Shown here piece by piece: positions 9,691 through 19,091 of a stretch of 57,154 nt of DNA. A program made the translations under genes and the position numbers. The stretch covers positions 1 to 57,154 of the forward strand of contig JANQRJ010000073.1 of the NCBI GenBank assembly GCA_028284635.1, in the 5' to 3' direction. The DNA is from Pelagicoccus sp. (GTDB lineage: Bacteria; Verrucomicrobiota; Verrucomicrobiia; Opitutales; Opitutaceae). The notes below the pieces were generated by a model. It worked only from the letters and a program-made list of their open reading frames with translations, made no database searches and was not told the DNA's origin. How positions within the stretch are numbered: position 1 is the first letter of the stretch; each line of letters opens with the position of its first letter.

Positions 9691-9739
9691 CTTTTTGAGT
9701 AGGTTTGAGTTTTGAATTAAACCACCTCCTTGTCAGCAT
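9683..9739 (-). CDS. Possible 18-aa leader peptide overlapping the receptor start
   Basis: A small frame MLTRRWFNSKLKPTQKDV stops with a TAA that overlaps the start of the receptor gene (ATG at 9688-9690). It contains the near-perfect anti-16S sequence AAGGAGGTG, too far (about 36 bases) from the receptor ATG to serve it directly. It could be a coupling peptide, or the match may be chance. No Shine-Dalgarno is visible in front of its own ATG. Confidence 0.25.
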   Translation of the reverse strand: MLTRRWFNSKLKPTQKDV

Positions 9740-10113
9740 TAAGGGTGCCAACGAAAAGACGTTGCGAAAAAATCGAATTTTAGGCGCAACCAAATCCGAA
9801 TTCAGCGTTCGCGGTCCGCTCCAAGGCAGGACTTCAAGCAGCAGATTCTCGGATCTTCGAACTCAAGCAGGGACTTGTTTATATATAAATGTAGCGCAGC
9901 TAATCCATCCGAGGTCATGCTTCGGCTGCCCTAAGGCTGCCTTCCGCAAGATTAAATTCGAGCGCCGGACCCGGAGTTCTACGAATCGGGGAACACGATA
10001 AATGCTGTGACTCGGAAATAGCCGAGCGCTTTCGATCAATCTCCGATCAATGGCGCAAGCCATGCTGCCCGGCTATCCTTAGGGGTCTTCGCCCTTAACT
10101 AAAAAGGTGTCTA
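9691..10113. promoter_or_regulatory. Divergent promoter region between two outer-membrane barrel genes
   Basis: A 423-bp region with no convincing longer gene must hold the promoters for the receptor at 7021 (minus) and the barrel at 10114 (plus). An AT-rich TTTATATATAAA stretch at about 9879-9890 could be a -10 region, but I cannot fix a -35 box. The plus-strand gene has a clear ribosome site, AAGGTG, 5 bases before its ATG. Confidence 0.4.
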
Positions 10114-12546
10114 ATGAAACTATCCCGCCACACTTCCATGGTGGCCGGCGCAGCTCTTTGCTGCTGCGCAGGCATCGCATTCGCCCAAAGCGAAGAGCCG
10201 GCAACCGCTAACGATAAGGCTCAGACAAACGAGGCGGCCAGCGCCGCCAAGGATGAGACCAACAGCAGCCCCCGCGAGCGGGGCCGCATTCTGGTCAAGC
10301 GCAACCCAATCGCCTCGGAGTACCAGGTATTCGGCGAACTTGGCACCAGCCCCGGAGGGGATGCGGACGGCGAAGGCGTCGACTACCGATCCTTTTTCCC
10401 GGCCGCCAATCCCATCGTTTCGCAAGAAGAGAGCCTTACCCTGGGAACCTCGCTCAACTACAATGAACAGTCTGGCGCCGCGGAGCCGGGTTTCGACCTA
10501 AGCTTCAAGCAGCTGCTCGGAGCCGAGAGCCGCTGGGCGGCTTCCGGCCAGTTTCGCTACGCCGTCTCCGACCGGCTGATCGAGCACTACGAGTCCGTCT
10601 GGCGCGAACGTGACCTGGGAGGCGAACTGGGCGAACTCTATCTGCTCGACCGAGCCCGCTACTCCTTCGACGAAATCTATACCAAGAATACGACCTACGC
10701 CCTGCAGTTCGGCTTCGCTCCGAACGATCGTCACAGCTTGTATTTCAAAACCTACTACCAGGACTACTTCGACAACTTCTATCGCAACCGCCTCGAGTTG
10801 CAGATCGGCAGCGGAGCGATTGTGGAAGAGAGCGTCGGTCCTATCGAAGACGACAGTATCCGCAGCGCCAGCGTGACCAACGCACGCACCAGACGCTACT
10901 TCGGGAGCACCGACAACGAGCGCACTCGCCAGCACCACACCTTTGGCGGCTCCTACCGGGGTGACGAGTGGGAGGTCGACTACTCGTTCTACGCTCAACG
11001 TTGGGACCTCGACAGCCTATGGTACAACTGGAACTTCAACGACTTCGGCCTCGACTTCTCCTACGACACCGTCGACCCGAACTTTCCGACCTACACAGTC
11101 GACAACGGTGTCGATATTCTGGATACGAGTGCCACGCGCTTCTCAAGCCTGCGACTGCACGACAGCTTCACGCGGGATCGCGACAAGGCGGGACGCATAG
11201 ACGCGGAGCGAAGCGTCGATCTCGGCGGCAAGACCGTCTGGCTGCAAACCGGAGCCCTCCGACGCGACAAGAAGCGCTCGACCGGCGAAAGCCGCATCGT
11301 CTACGCGCCCAGCGCGACCGACCCTCTCTTTCTCGGCCAAATAGACCGCGACAGCGGACCGGTCGTCATCGTAGACGGCACCTACCTGCATCCTACTGGG
11401 CTTGACGCCACTCTCGGCAGCGAGCGGCTGGAGAACAATCCGGAGAACTTCGTGGAAAACGCCTTCCGCTCGCGGGTCGAATCCGCCCAGCAGTCCTACG
11501 ACGCCCGGGAAACGGTAAGCGGCGGCTACTTGCTTGGCGTCGCCAACTACGGCGACTGGACTCTAGAAATCGGAGCCCGCCTGGAATACACCGAGACCGC
11601 CACGCGCGGCACCGTCGTGCTGCCCGAATCCGTCAACGACCCCAGCGAAGGCGTGTTCATCGAGGAGATCGTCGATCCCGGATCGGGAGCCACGAGCATC
11701 ATTAAGGATCTGTATTCGAACAATGACTACACGAACTTTCTTCCCTCCTTCGAAGCCGAGCTGCAACTGGACGAACAGTCCTCGTTCAAAGCCGCGTGGT
11801 ACCAACTGCTAATGCGGCCGCAGTACTTCAACATCGTCGACTTTCGTCGCATCAGCCTGCCCACGCAAAGCATCTCCGAGGGAAACCCCGACCTCGAGCC
11901 TACGCTCATCGACAAGTTTCGTCTCGCGTGGACGACCGACTCGCCACGCTACGGAAAACTCGCCGCCGAAGCCTACCTGATCCAGATCGAGAGCTTCTTC
12001 TACGGAGCCGTATCCAATCAAACCATACTCGATGACGGCGTCTCGAAGCTGTTCCGCACCTCCCGGGTCGAAAACGGCGACAGCGGAGAGATAAGGGGCT
12101 TCGAGCTGCAGTGGAGCAAGCCGCTGGAGTCGCTGCCTCTCTTCGAAAACGGGTCCTTCACTATGGCCTACACCTTTTCCGATTCCGAAGCCACCGTAGC
12201 CACGCGGCCCGGCGAAACGCTTGCCGTGCCAGAGCGTTCGGACCATCTGCTCAAAACCACGCTTAAGGGACAGCGCGGCAAGCTCGGCATGGAGCTGCAG
12301 TTCAGCTATCAGAGCGAGGCGCTTGACGATGTGGGCGACTCTGCCGGGCAGGACGAAATCCGAGGAAAGGTGCTTACCACTGGGATCAACGTCCGCTACG
12401 CAGCCACCGAAAGCGCGACTCTCTATCTCAACGCGGCAAACCTGATCGACCATCCCGAACGTTCCTACGAGGGCAGCCCCATTCGAGTCACCCGTAACCA
12501 GTACAGTTCCTGGTTCGCAGTATTGGGCGCCAGGTACGCATTCTGA
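10114..12546 (+). CDS. TonB-dependent-receptor-like outer-membrane barrel without a clear plug
   Basis: An 810-aa protein with a signal peptide (cleaved near AFAQ at 24-25), a low-complexity region rich in A, E, N and K to about residue 55, and then a long barrel rich in alternating aromatic strands (for example TTYALQFGF, HSLYFKTYYQDYF, TLEIGARLEYTET). It ends GARYAF, with the terminal F typical of barrels. It resembles the barrel half of TonB receptors. I do not see the plug signatures present in its neighbour, and only about 75-100 residues precede the first barrel-like strands. It diverges from the receptor at 7021. The cargo is unknown. Confidence 0.75.
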   Translation: MKLSRHTSMVAGAALCCCAGIAFAQSEEPATANDKAQTNEAASAAKDETNSSPRERGRILVKRNPIASEYQVFGELGTSPGGDADGEGVDYRSFFPAANPIVSQEESLTLGTSLNYNEQSGAAEPGFDLSFKQLLGAESRWAASGQFRYAVSDRLIEHYESVWRERDLGGELGELYLLDRARYSFDEIYTKNTTYALQFGFAPNDRHSLYFKTYYQDYFDNFYRNRLELQIGSGAIVEESVGPIEDDSIRSASVTNARTRRYFGSTDNERTRQHHTFGGSYRGDEWEVDYSFYAQRWDLDSLWYNWNFNDFGLDFSYDTVDPNFPTYTVDNGVDILDTSATRFSSLRLHDSFTRDRDKAGRIDAERSVDLGGKTVWLQTGALRRDKKRSTGESRIVYAPSATDPLFLGQIDRDSGPVVIVDGTYLHPTGLDATLGSERLENNPENFVENAFRSRVESAQQSYDARETVSGGYLLGVANYGDWTLEIGARLEYTETATRGTVVLPESVNDPSEGVFIEEIVDPGSGATSIIKDLYSNNDYTNFLPSFEAELQLDEQSSFKAAWYQLLMRPQYFNIVDFRRISLPTQSISEGNPDLEPTLIDKFRLAWTTDSPRYGKLAAEAYLIQIESFFYGAVSNQTILDDGVSKLFRTSRVENGDSGEIRGFELQWSKPLESLPLFENGSFTMAYTFSDSEATVATRPGETLAVPERSDHLLKTTLKGQRGKLGMELQFSYQSEALDDVGDSAGQDEIRGKVLTTGINVRYAATESATLYLNAANLIDHPERSYEGSPIRVTRNQYSSWFAVLGARYAF

Positions 12547-12567
12547 TGACGAGGCCGGCAGTCAATC

Positions 12568-12642
12568 GTAGCGCGGAGCTTCAGCCCGCGGCCGTATTGC
12601 CGGATCCATTCTTCGCGGCCGCGGGCTGAAGCTCCGCGCTAC
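12568..12642. repeat. REP pair, family A-prime
   Basis: The sequence starts GTAGCGCGGAGCTTCAGCCC and ends with the exact reverse complement, with a 25-base centre. It lies 21 bp after the barrel gene's stop codon and 19 bp before the MFS gene, so it may end or stabilise the upstream transcript. A longer copy is at 49198, and a left arm only at 21915. Confidence 0.75.
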
Positions 12643-12661
12643 AACTCGACCTAGGAATCCG

Positions 12662-13876
12662 ATGTCTCGCGATTTCGACAAGCTTGCCTCCAAAGTCTGG
12701 ATACCGCTTTTCTTCCTCAGTCTCATCGTTTCGTCGCAATCCTCCTTCTCGATCGTCGGCTTGCCTCTCTACGCCTCGCAGAACGGCATCACGGCCAGCC
12801 AGCTCAGCCTGCTGCTCGGGGCCTTTCCACTGGCTACCGGATTGGCTGCCTTTTTTTCCGGTCCCGTATCCGACTTCTGCGGACGCAAGAGAATGCTGAC
12901 TATCGGACTGACTCTGCTTGCAACGACCCTACTGGCACACGTATTCGCTCAGGACATACGAATTCTCCTTGCCCTACGCATTGCTGCGGGACTTGCCACC
13001 GGGGCGCTTGCCGGACTTCCCGCCACCTTTCTGAGCGACCATTTCGGCAAGGACGAGCAGCATTCGCTGATTCGCAAAAGCATCTCCGGCTACGCGATCG
13101 GCCACACGATCGGCGTACCGGTCGGCATCGCGCTCATCGACTCATTCGGTTACCTTCAACTCAATGGCCTGCTCGGACTGCTGGCCTTGTCGCTGCTCCT
13201 CGTTACGGCGGTTTTCCTACCCCGTTCGGAGCAATCGGCTGCCGCCTTGGGAGCCGCGGTCTCGCAGTACCTGCGGCACTCGAGAAGGACCTTGGGCTCG
13301 CGCCGCGTCCAGGCACTGCTCGCTTCCTCCCTGCTAGGCTTCGCGGCAACCTCTCTCTTCCATGTAACCCTGACGCTCTGGCTGTACGAGGACCAGGGAC
13401 TGGAGCCCTTGCAGCTCGCTCCGATGTTCCTGGCAGCCGGGCTCCTACAGGTTTTCGTGCTGGGCTACCTGCTCCGGAAGCTGCAGCGGATCGCAGCGCG
13501 TCACATGATCGGGGCCTCCTTCCTTCTCAATGCCGCGCTGCTCGGACTAGCTGGCGTAGGCTTCACTTCAGTACTCGCCATGGCGAGCGTCTTCGCTCTG
13601 GTCTCCGGCGTAGTGGCACTCCGGATACCCTCGATCCAGCACCTGGTCAACCACGCAGGCGAACCAGGCCAGAAAGGGCTGCGCATGAGCATCATCCAAA
13701 CCGGCAACCACCTGGGAAAAGCCTTCGGAGCGACCGCAGCGAGCCTGCTCTATCTTTCCACTCCTTCCTGGCAGGTCTGTGCCGTCGCGGCCACGCTGCT
13801 GACCATCTGCTCATTTCTTTTTCTCAGCCCGAGCACCGGTCTAAAACTAGAGGAAGGACACCCTGGGACGGCCTGA
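12662..13876 (+). CDS. MFS transporter
   Basis: A 404-aa major facilitator protein with about 12 membrane helices. The signature between helices 2 and 3 is visible at about 69-80 (GPVSDFCGRKRM). Helices 4-5 (LRIAAGLATGALAGLPATFL) and the mid-protein loop with ARHSRRTLGSRR-type basic residues fit the usual 6+6 layout. It lies 115 bp after the outer-membrane barrel gene on the same strand, with one palindrome between, so a joint uptake or export route is likely. The substrate is not evident. It resembles drug-efflux or small-molecule carriers. Confidence 0.88.
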   Translation: MSRDFDKLASKVWIPLFFLSLIVSSQSSFSIVGLPLYASQNGITASQLSLLLGAFPLATGLAAFFSGPVSDFCGRKRMLTIGLTLLATTLLAHVFAQDIRILLALRIAAGLATGALAGLPATFLSDHFGKDEQHSLIRKSISGYAIGHTIGVPVGIALIDSFGYLQLNGLLGLLALSLLLVTAVFLPRSEQSAAALGAAVSQYLRHSRRTLGSRRVQALLASSLLGFAATSLFHVTLTLWLYEDQGLEPLQLAPMFLAAGLLQVFVLGYLLRKLQRIAARHMIGASFLLNAALLGLAGVGFTSVLAMASVFALVSGVVALRIPSIQHLVNHAGEPGQKGLRMSIIQTGNHLGKAFGATAASLLYLSTPSWQVCAVAATLLTICSFLFLSPSTGLKLEEGHPGTA

Positions 13877-14138
13877 CAGCCTGGCGAGGTTAACTTCAGG
13901 AAACAAAAAAGCGGCCTTGGCACATCCGATGCTTACTGAAGATGTCTAGAAAACAGTACTCACCAGCCATACCAAGGCCATTCAGTCTTGTTATGCTACG
14001 CGCTCATAAGGGCAATTCAAATATCTAAAGATTTTGTAAAATAGCATTCATGCAGCGAATGCTGCGAATCGGATTTCGCTGATTCCCGCACGGATGTAGA
14101 GCACGACAACGCTTCCAGTGTCGTATCACGCCGGCGAC
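13877..14138. other. Non-coding gap after the MFS gene
   Basis: No gene can be supported. A loose inverted repeat (GGCCTTGG near 13914 and CCAAGGCC near 13974, loop of about 50 bases) could be a terminator for the MFS gene. The rest shows no further structure except GCAGCGAATGCTGC at about 14052. Confidence 0.3.
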
Positions 14139-14326
14139 GTAGCGCGGATCCCGCAGAACGGGACCGCGTCCACGTCGTTTCTTATCCTCATCATCTTCTT
14201 CATCCTCATCTTTATCCTGGGATGAGGATGAAGATGAGGAGGGGGATGATGAGGGCGAATTGCGGACGCGAGCTTCAGGCTTCGCTCTTCGAGCTACGAC
14301 CCGACTTCGAAAGCTCCGCGCTAAAC
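14139..14326. repeat. Chimeric REP element with GATGAG-rich inner palindrome
   Basis: The left arm is family A (GTAGCGCGGATCCCGC, 14139). The middle, 14183-14256, is a long imperfect palindrome of CATC/TCATC units on one side and GATGAG units on the other. The right arm instead ends AAGCTCCGCGCTA, the family A-prime end. That end overlaps the aminotransferase stop codon at 14321-14323. Similar middles are at 25418, 27531 and 49849. Confidence 0.6.
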
Positions 14327-15460
14327 GAACACTTCACGCATGGCCTTGGCGTAGGCTGCCATTTCCTGGGGCAGGCCGATGCTGATGCGGCACCAATCCT
14401 CGTAGGGCGGAAAGGGACGCCCGACGAGGAAACCGCGCTCCTTCATCATCCGTTGGAAACTGCGAATCTCGATCCCGGTGTGGTGAAAAACGAAATTGCC
14501 AACCGAGGGCGTATACGAAAGGCCCAACTCGTCGAGCAAGGAGCAGAAGCGTTGCCTGCCCTCGGCAATCAAAGCGATCGACTTCCGATGGAAGGCCCGG
14601 TCGTCGATGCTGGCGCGGGCCGCCGCTACGCCGAGCCAACCCAGGCTCGACATCTTGCGTTCGCCCATCTTCTCAAGCAAATCCGTCGGCCCGATGGCAT
14701 AGCCTACGCGGTGGCCGGCCAGGCCGTGCATCTTGGAGAAGGAGCGACCGATAATCAGCGGCAAGCCCTCCCGCACAAGTTCGACCTGAGTCTGCTGCCT
14801 GTAGTCGGGCAGCAACTCGAGATAGACCTCGTCCAAGAAAACCGGGCAATGCTCGCTAGCCGCCCGGCAAAAATCCTCGATCTCCGCAGGCCGCAAAATC
14901 GTGCCGCTTGGCGTATCGGGATTGCAGACGTAGACCAGATCGACATCTGGCTCGCTCGCCACTTGCAGCATCGCGGGCAAATTGTGACGCATGGTCGCAG
15001 CGTCATGATCGACCCAGGAAATCTCCGCCCCATTTTTCTCGGCATAGCGCATCAACTGCAAGTAGGTGGGACGCGATGAGACGATCGCGCGGCCAGGGCG
15101 GCCAAATACGTCGCCCGCCAAGGAAAGGATCTCGTCGCAGCCGTTGCCCAGGAGGATGTTCTCCGGCAACACGCCCTCGAGTTCGGCCAGACGCTCCTTG
15201 AGAATATCCTCCTCGCGAAACGGATAGCGGGAGCTGTTGGAAACCTCTCGCATGATGGCCAGGCTAACCTTCTGCGAGGGGCCGAAGGGGTTTTCATTGC
15301 CTGCAAGATTCGTGTAACGAAGTTCCGGATACCGACTCAGAAGAGCGTCGCCGACAAGCGACTGCCCACGCCCAGCAACGCCTATCGAGAAGCCGACCGC
15401 TCCCAATCCGACCCGCTTCAGCCAAGCGCGGCGGCTTGTAGTTGATATTTCGTTACTCAT
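14321..15460 (-). CDS. Tat-exported HisC-like PLP aminotransferase (paralog 2)
   Basis: A 379-aa fold-type I aminotransferase. The N-terminus carries a twin-arginine signal (SRRAWLK at 9-15, hydrophobic stretch 17-30), so it is probably exported folded with its PLP. Motifs are GNENPFG at 54-60, CNPDTPSG at 179-186, the PLP lysine K243 in FSKMHGLAG and a C-terminal RISIG arginine motif. It follows paralog 3 (15743) on the same strand with a 282-bp gap. The CNPDTPSG motif differs from CNPNNPTG in the other two, which may mean another substrate. The stop codon lies in the end of a REP element. Confidence 0.88.
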   Translation of the reverse strand: MSNEISTTSRRAWLKRVGLGAVGFSIGVAGRGQSLVGDALLSRYPELRYTNLAGNENPFGPSQKVSLAIMREVSNSSRYPFREEDILKERLAELEGVLPENILLGNGCDEILSLAGDVFGRPGRAIVSSRPTYLQLMRYAEKNGAEISWVDHDAATMRHNLPAMLQVASEPDVDLVYVCNPDTPSGTILRPAEIEDFCRAASEHCPVFLDEVYLELLPDYRQQTQVELVREGLPLIIGRSFSKMHGLAGHRVGYAIGPTDLLEKMGERKMSSLGWLGVAAARASIDDRAFHRKSIALIAEGRQRFCSLLDELGLSYTPSVGNFVFHHTGIEIRSFQRMMKERGFLVGRPFPPYEDWCRISIGLPQEMAAYAKAMREVFV

Positions 15461-15742
15461 GAAAATGCTCCTCGCAGTTTAGTTCTTCTCAGAGAAAGGC
15501 AATGCTTGGGGAGCGCACGCGTCTCGCGTGCCGACTTGGGCAGCCTGTCCCGCATGAGCCACGCGAATCGGGATCTCGCCCAAGTCATCGACCTTCAAAC
15601 GACACGTCCTGGGCGGGACGCCCAGGACTGCACGCGAGACGCGTGCGCTCCCCGGCGTGCGACTGTGCAATCTGCTTTAAAAAGGCGACCGCTCGGCAGC
15701 GATCGCCCGTTGATAGAAATGATTCGGCGCGTCGCGAGAGAC

Positions 15743-16897
15743 CTATATCTTGCCTTGGTCCGTCATCACTTTCTCGAAGACATCGAGGAAGACCTGCATC
15801 TCCTCTTCCGTGCCGATGCTCACGCGGCACCAGTCGAGCATGGGAGGGAAGGGACGGCCGACGAGAACCTGCTCCTCCTCCATCATGGCCTGAAATTCCT
15901 TGATCGGGATGCCCGTCTTCATGAAGACGAAGCTGCCTTGCGGATCGGCGTATTCCACGCCAAGCTCGTCTAGCTTGTCGGTCACCATCTTGCGCACCGA
16001 GCGGTAGCTGCTGACGCTTTGCTCGAAGAACGCGGCGTCCTGCAGGGAAGCGACGCCCGCCACGCAGCCAAGCTTGTTCGGACCACCCATGCTGTATTTG
16101 CGCACCTTGGTCACAGTATCAGGTTTCATGATACCGTAGCCGACACGCAGGCCCGCCATGCCGTAGACCTTCGAGAAGGTACGAGCGAGAATGACATTCT
16201 CGCCTTCGCGCACCAGGCCGATCATGCTGTTCGCTTCCAACCCGCCATCGGCAAGCTCCAGATAGGCCTCGTCGACAAAAGCCACGACCTCTGGAGGAAG
16301 CTCTCTGATGAAAGTCTTGAGAGCGTCCGGATCGACAATGGTGCCGGTCGGATTGTTCGGATTGCACAGGTAGACCATTACGGTGTTTTCGTCGACAGCC
16401 GCCTTCACCGCCTCGAGATCGTACTCCAGCTTGTCGTTGACCGGAACGGTCTTCACATCGCCGCCAAAAGCCTCGAAAGTGCGAACCAGCTGCATGTAGC
16501 CGGGAGCCACAGTAACGACATTCTTGCCCTCTTCCGCGTAGGCCATCGCCGTCATCTGCAAAATCGGACCGGAACCGGCGGTAGGCACCACGTATTCCGC
16601 AGGCACGAGCTCGCGGGCCGCGATGGCATCGATCAGGGCCCTCGTCTCCTCCCAAGCATAGCGATTGATGTCCGGCAACTCCTGCATAATAGCCATCATC
16701 GCCATCTGGGAATAGCCAAAGGCGTTTTCGTTGCCATTGATCTTGACCGGGCCGCGAGAGCCTTCGTCGGTATCGACTTCGTGTTGCCCCAAGACCGCTT
16801 GAGGGGCAAAGAGGAGCGCCGCTGACGCGAAAAGCGATCCTAGTTTCAGAATGGAGCGCTGCCGGCTCCCTTGCTTGAGTTCCAGTATATTAGACAT
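15743..16897 (-). CDS. Exported HisC-like PLP aminotransferase (paralog 3)
   Basis: The start at 16897 (MSNILELKQGSRQRSILKLG) was preferred over one 20 codons upstream because it gives a signal peptide (hydrophobic 19-34, cleavage near VLGQ at 36-38). The 384-aa product has GNENAFG at 55-61, CNPNNPTG at 178-185, VDEAYLE near 208-214 and the PLP lysine K243 in FSKVYGMAGLRVGYG. It resembles paralog 1 (119) more than its neighbour. It is divergent from the amine oxidase gene at 17152, and both begin with the same AAAAAGATGTCTA context. A periplasmic transaminase needs keto-acid and amino-acid partners there; the neighbours could supply them. Confidence 0.88.
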   Translation of the reverse strand: MSNILELKQGSRQRSILKLGSLFASAALLFAPQAVLGQHEVDTDEGSRGPVKINGNENAFGYSQMAMMAIMQELPDINRYAWEETRALIDAIAARELVPAEYVVPTAGSGPILQMTAMAYAEEGKNVVTVAPGYMQLVRTFEAFGGDVKTVPVNDKLEYDLEAVKAAVDENTVMVYLCNPNNPTGTIVDPDALKTFIRELPPEVVAFVDEAYLELADGGLEANSMIGLVREGENVILARTFSKVYGMAGLRVGYGIMKPDTVTKVRKYSMGGPNKLGCVAGVASLQDAAFFEQSVSSYRSVRKMVTDKLDELGVEYADPQGSFVFMKTGIPIKEFQAMMEEEQVLVGRPFPPMLDWCRVSIGTEEEMQVFLDVFEKVMTDQGKI

Positions 16898-17151
16898 CTT
16901 TTTTTGGTTCTTAGTTTTCGAGACGAAGACGCGACATAAAGCAGAGACCGCGCCCAAAAACCATCGCGCTCCTAAAAACGACAGCCGCTATGGAACCACG
17001 CCTTCTATATATAAGCGAACTCTTCGAGCCCATTAGTTAAGCTCCCAACACCGCTCCGCGATACCTCGGAAAAACCAAAGGCAAAGCAATTCCGGCATGG
17101 GCTCTGCTAACCGGACGTCGTGACGCTGACTGCGTCATTTTAAACAAAAAG

Positions 17152-18726
17152 ATGTCTACCAAAGCGACCCTCTCGCGTCGGAACTTCATCCGGCAAGTCG
17201 GAGCGTACGGCGGCTGCGCCTTCACCGCCATGACCACGCTCGGGCTCATTACGCAAGCGACCGGCCACGGCGCCGAGCTTTCCGGCCTGCCGCATATCGG
17301 CAGCAAATCGAAGAACAAGGTGCTTGTTCTCGGCGCGGGGATCGCCGGCCTCACCACCGCCTACGAGCTGGGCAAGCTGGGCTACGAATGCGTAATCCTA
17401 GAGCCTCGATCAATCCCTGGCGGACGCAGCATGACGCTCCGACGCGGCGACAGAATCGACGAGACCAACGGCTTTTCCCAGACCTGCGAATTCGACAAGG
17501 GCCTCTACTTCAACCCTGGTCCCTCCCGCTTCCCTCAGTGGCACGTCACCATGGACTACTGCCGCGAGCTGGGCGTCGAAGTGGAGCCTTTCGTCAATCT
17601 AAACGAAAACGCCTTCTACTATGCGGAGGGCGATGTCGGTCCTCTCTCAGGCAAGCGCGTGCGTATCCGCGAAGCAAAGACAGACCTGCGAGGCTACGCC
17701 TCCGAGCTGCTGGCCAAGGTCGCCGACCAGGGGGCGCTCGACGAGCGGCTTTCCAAGGAGGACGTCGAGGCCCTGGTCGACTTTCTGCACTACGAAGGCG
17801 GCCTCAACCGCTCGAACGAGTACATCGGCAGCAGTCGCCGAGGCTATAAAGTCTGGCCAGGCGGCGGCTTCCAGGAGGGAGAGCTCGATACGCCATACGG
17901 CTTGAGCGAATTGCTCAAATCCGGCTACGGCATGCTGTTCCACCGGGCGAATGAATATCAATATCAGGCCCAGATGTTCACCCCCACCGGGGGCATGGAC
18001 AAGATACCCATCGCTCTGGCCGAGAAGGTCAAAGACAAGATCGTCTACGGGGCTCAGGTAAAGGAGATCCGTCGAAGCAATCCAGGAGCGCGTGTCGTCT
18101 ACTCCCACGAAGGCGCCGACCACGAGGCCACAGGAGACTTCTGCGTCTGCACCATACCGCCGACCATTCTGCGAAGGCTGCAGACCGACCTCTCTCCCAT
18201 GCTCAAGAATACGCTCAACATCGTGCCCTTCCAGAACTCGGGCAAGATCGCCCTGCAGTTCAAGCGCCGCTTCTGGGAGGAGGACGACCGCATCTTCGGC
18301 GGCCTTTCCTGGACCAATCTTCCCGTCGGCGAGCTTTGGTATCCATCTTCCGGATTCATGGGAAAAAAGGGCGTCATGGGCGGCTACTATATCTTCGGTC
18401 CAGCTTCCGACCGACTCGGCAACATGAGCCCAGCCGAACGCCTGGAGTTCGCCCTATCGAACGGCGAGAAGATCCACCCGCAGTACCGCGAGGAGATCGA
18501 AAACGCATTTTCGGTGAACTGGTCGACCATCCCCCACATCGAGGGATGCCTGGCCCACTTCCCCAGAGCGATGCTCAAGACCTTCTATCCCCTCCTCATA
18601 CGACCCGAGGGACAACTCTATCTCGCCGCCAGCTGGACCAGTCACCTCGGCGGTTGGCAGGCAGGCGCCTTCGAGGCCGCCCGACTTACCGTCAAAAGCA
18701 TTCACGAAAGGACCATGGCATCATGA
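17152..18726 (+). CDS. Tat-exported flavin amine oxidase/dehydrogenase
   Basis: A 524-aa FAD enzyme of the monoamine-oxidase fold. It has a strong twin-arginine signal (LSRRNFIRQ at 7-15, hydrophobic 18-36). The FAD-binding GAGIAG is at 61-66, followed by ILEPRSIPGGRS, and the C-terminal FAD motif is near LYLAASWTSHLGGWQAGAFEAA. It should oxidise an amine to an imine in the periplasm. The stop overlaps the start of a cytochrome c gene by 4 bp (ATGA), which suggests that cytochrome rather than oxygen takes the electrons. The substrate could be a polyamine, a biogenic amine or an amino acid; I cannot choose between them. Confidence 0.88.
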   Translation: MSTKATLSRRNFIRQVGAYGGCAFTAMTTLGLITQATGHGAELSGLPHIGSKSKNKVLVLGAGIAGLTTAYELGKLGYECVILEPRSIPGGRSMTLRRGDRIDETNGFSQTCEFDKGLYFNPGPSRFPQWHVTMDYCRELGVEVEPFVNLNENAFYYAEGDVGPLSGKRVRIREAKTDLRGYASELLAKVADQGALDERLSKEDVEALVDFLHYEGGLNRSNEYIGSSRRGYKVWPGGGFQEGELDTPYGLSELLKSGYGMLFHRANEYQYQAQMFTPTGGMDKIPIALAEKVKDKIVYGAQVKEIRRSNPGARVVYSHEGADHEATGDFCVCTIPPTILRRLQTDLSPMLKNTLNIVPFQNSGKIALQFKRRFWEEDDRIFGGLSWTNLPVGELWYPSSGFMGKKGVMGGYYIFGPASDRLGNMSPAERLEFALSNGEKIHPQYREEIENAFSVNWSTIPHIEGCLAHFPRAMLKTFYPLLIRPEGQLYLAASWTSHLGGWQAGAFEAARLTVKSIHERTMAS

Positions 18727-19091
18727 TTTCCAATACGCTTCGCGCTGCCGCCCTCATCGCTATCTGCTGGATAGCATTCGCCGAATCTACGCCCGAGACG
18801 TCGCAGCCTGCCGTCGATCCAGAACTCGTGGAGAAAGGTCGAGCGGTTTACGCCGCCTTCTGCCTGGCCTGCCACGGAGCCGAGGATGTCGCTATCGAGT
18901 CGCCCTCGAATCTCTTCGACCGGGAATGGCACTACGGCAACGAGCCCGAGCAAATCGAACGCTCGATCCGCAAAGGCATCCTCGAAAAAGGCATGCCCGC
19001 CTGGGACCAGATGATCACCGACGAAGACATCGACTCCCTGGTCGCATACCTTCTCAGTTTCCAAACGACTACAGACGACACAGATGAATAA
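18723..19091 (+). CDS. Small periplasmic cytochrome c
   Basis: The start overlaps the amine oxidase stop by 4 bp. The 122-aa protein has a signal peptide (MISNTLRAAALIAICWIAFA), one heme motif CLACH at about 43-47 and a likely methionine ligand in KGMPAWDQM near 88-95, followed by the usual SLVAYLLSF helix. It is a single-heme class I cytochrome c and the best candidate electron acceptor for the flavoenzyme before it. Its end overlaps the ammonium transporter start by 8 bp, so the three genes are probably translated together. Confidence 0.9.
   Translation: MISNTLRAAALIAICWIAFAESTPETSQPAVDPELVEKGRAVYAAFCLACHGAEDVAIESPSNLFDREWHYGNEPEQIERSIRKGILEKGMPAWDQMITDEDIDSLVAYLLSFQTTTDDTDE

Noticed and set aside
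16895-17165. A shared regulatory element AAAAAGATGTCTA at several starts
   Set aside because: It occurs at 7021, 15743 and 17152 gene starts but consists mostly of an A-run plus the ATG-TCT codons; chance or codon preference explains it.
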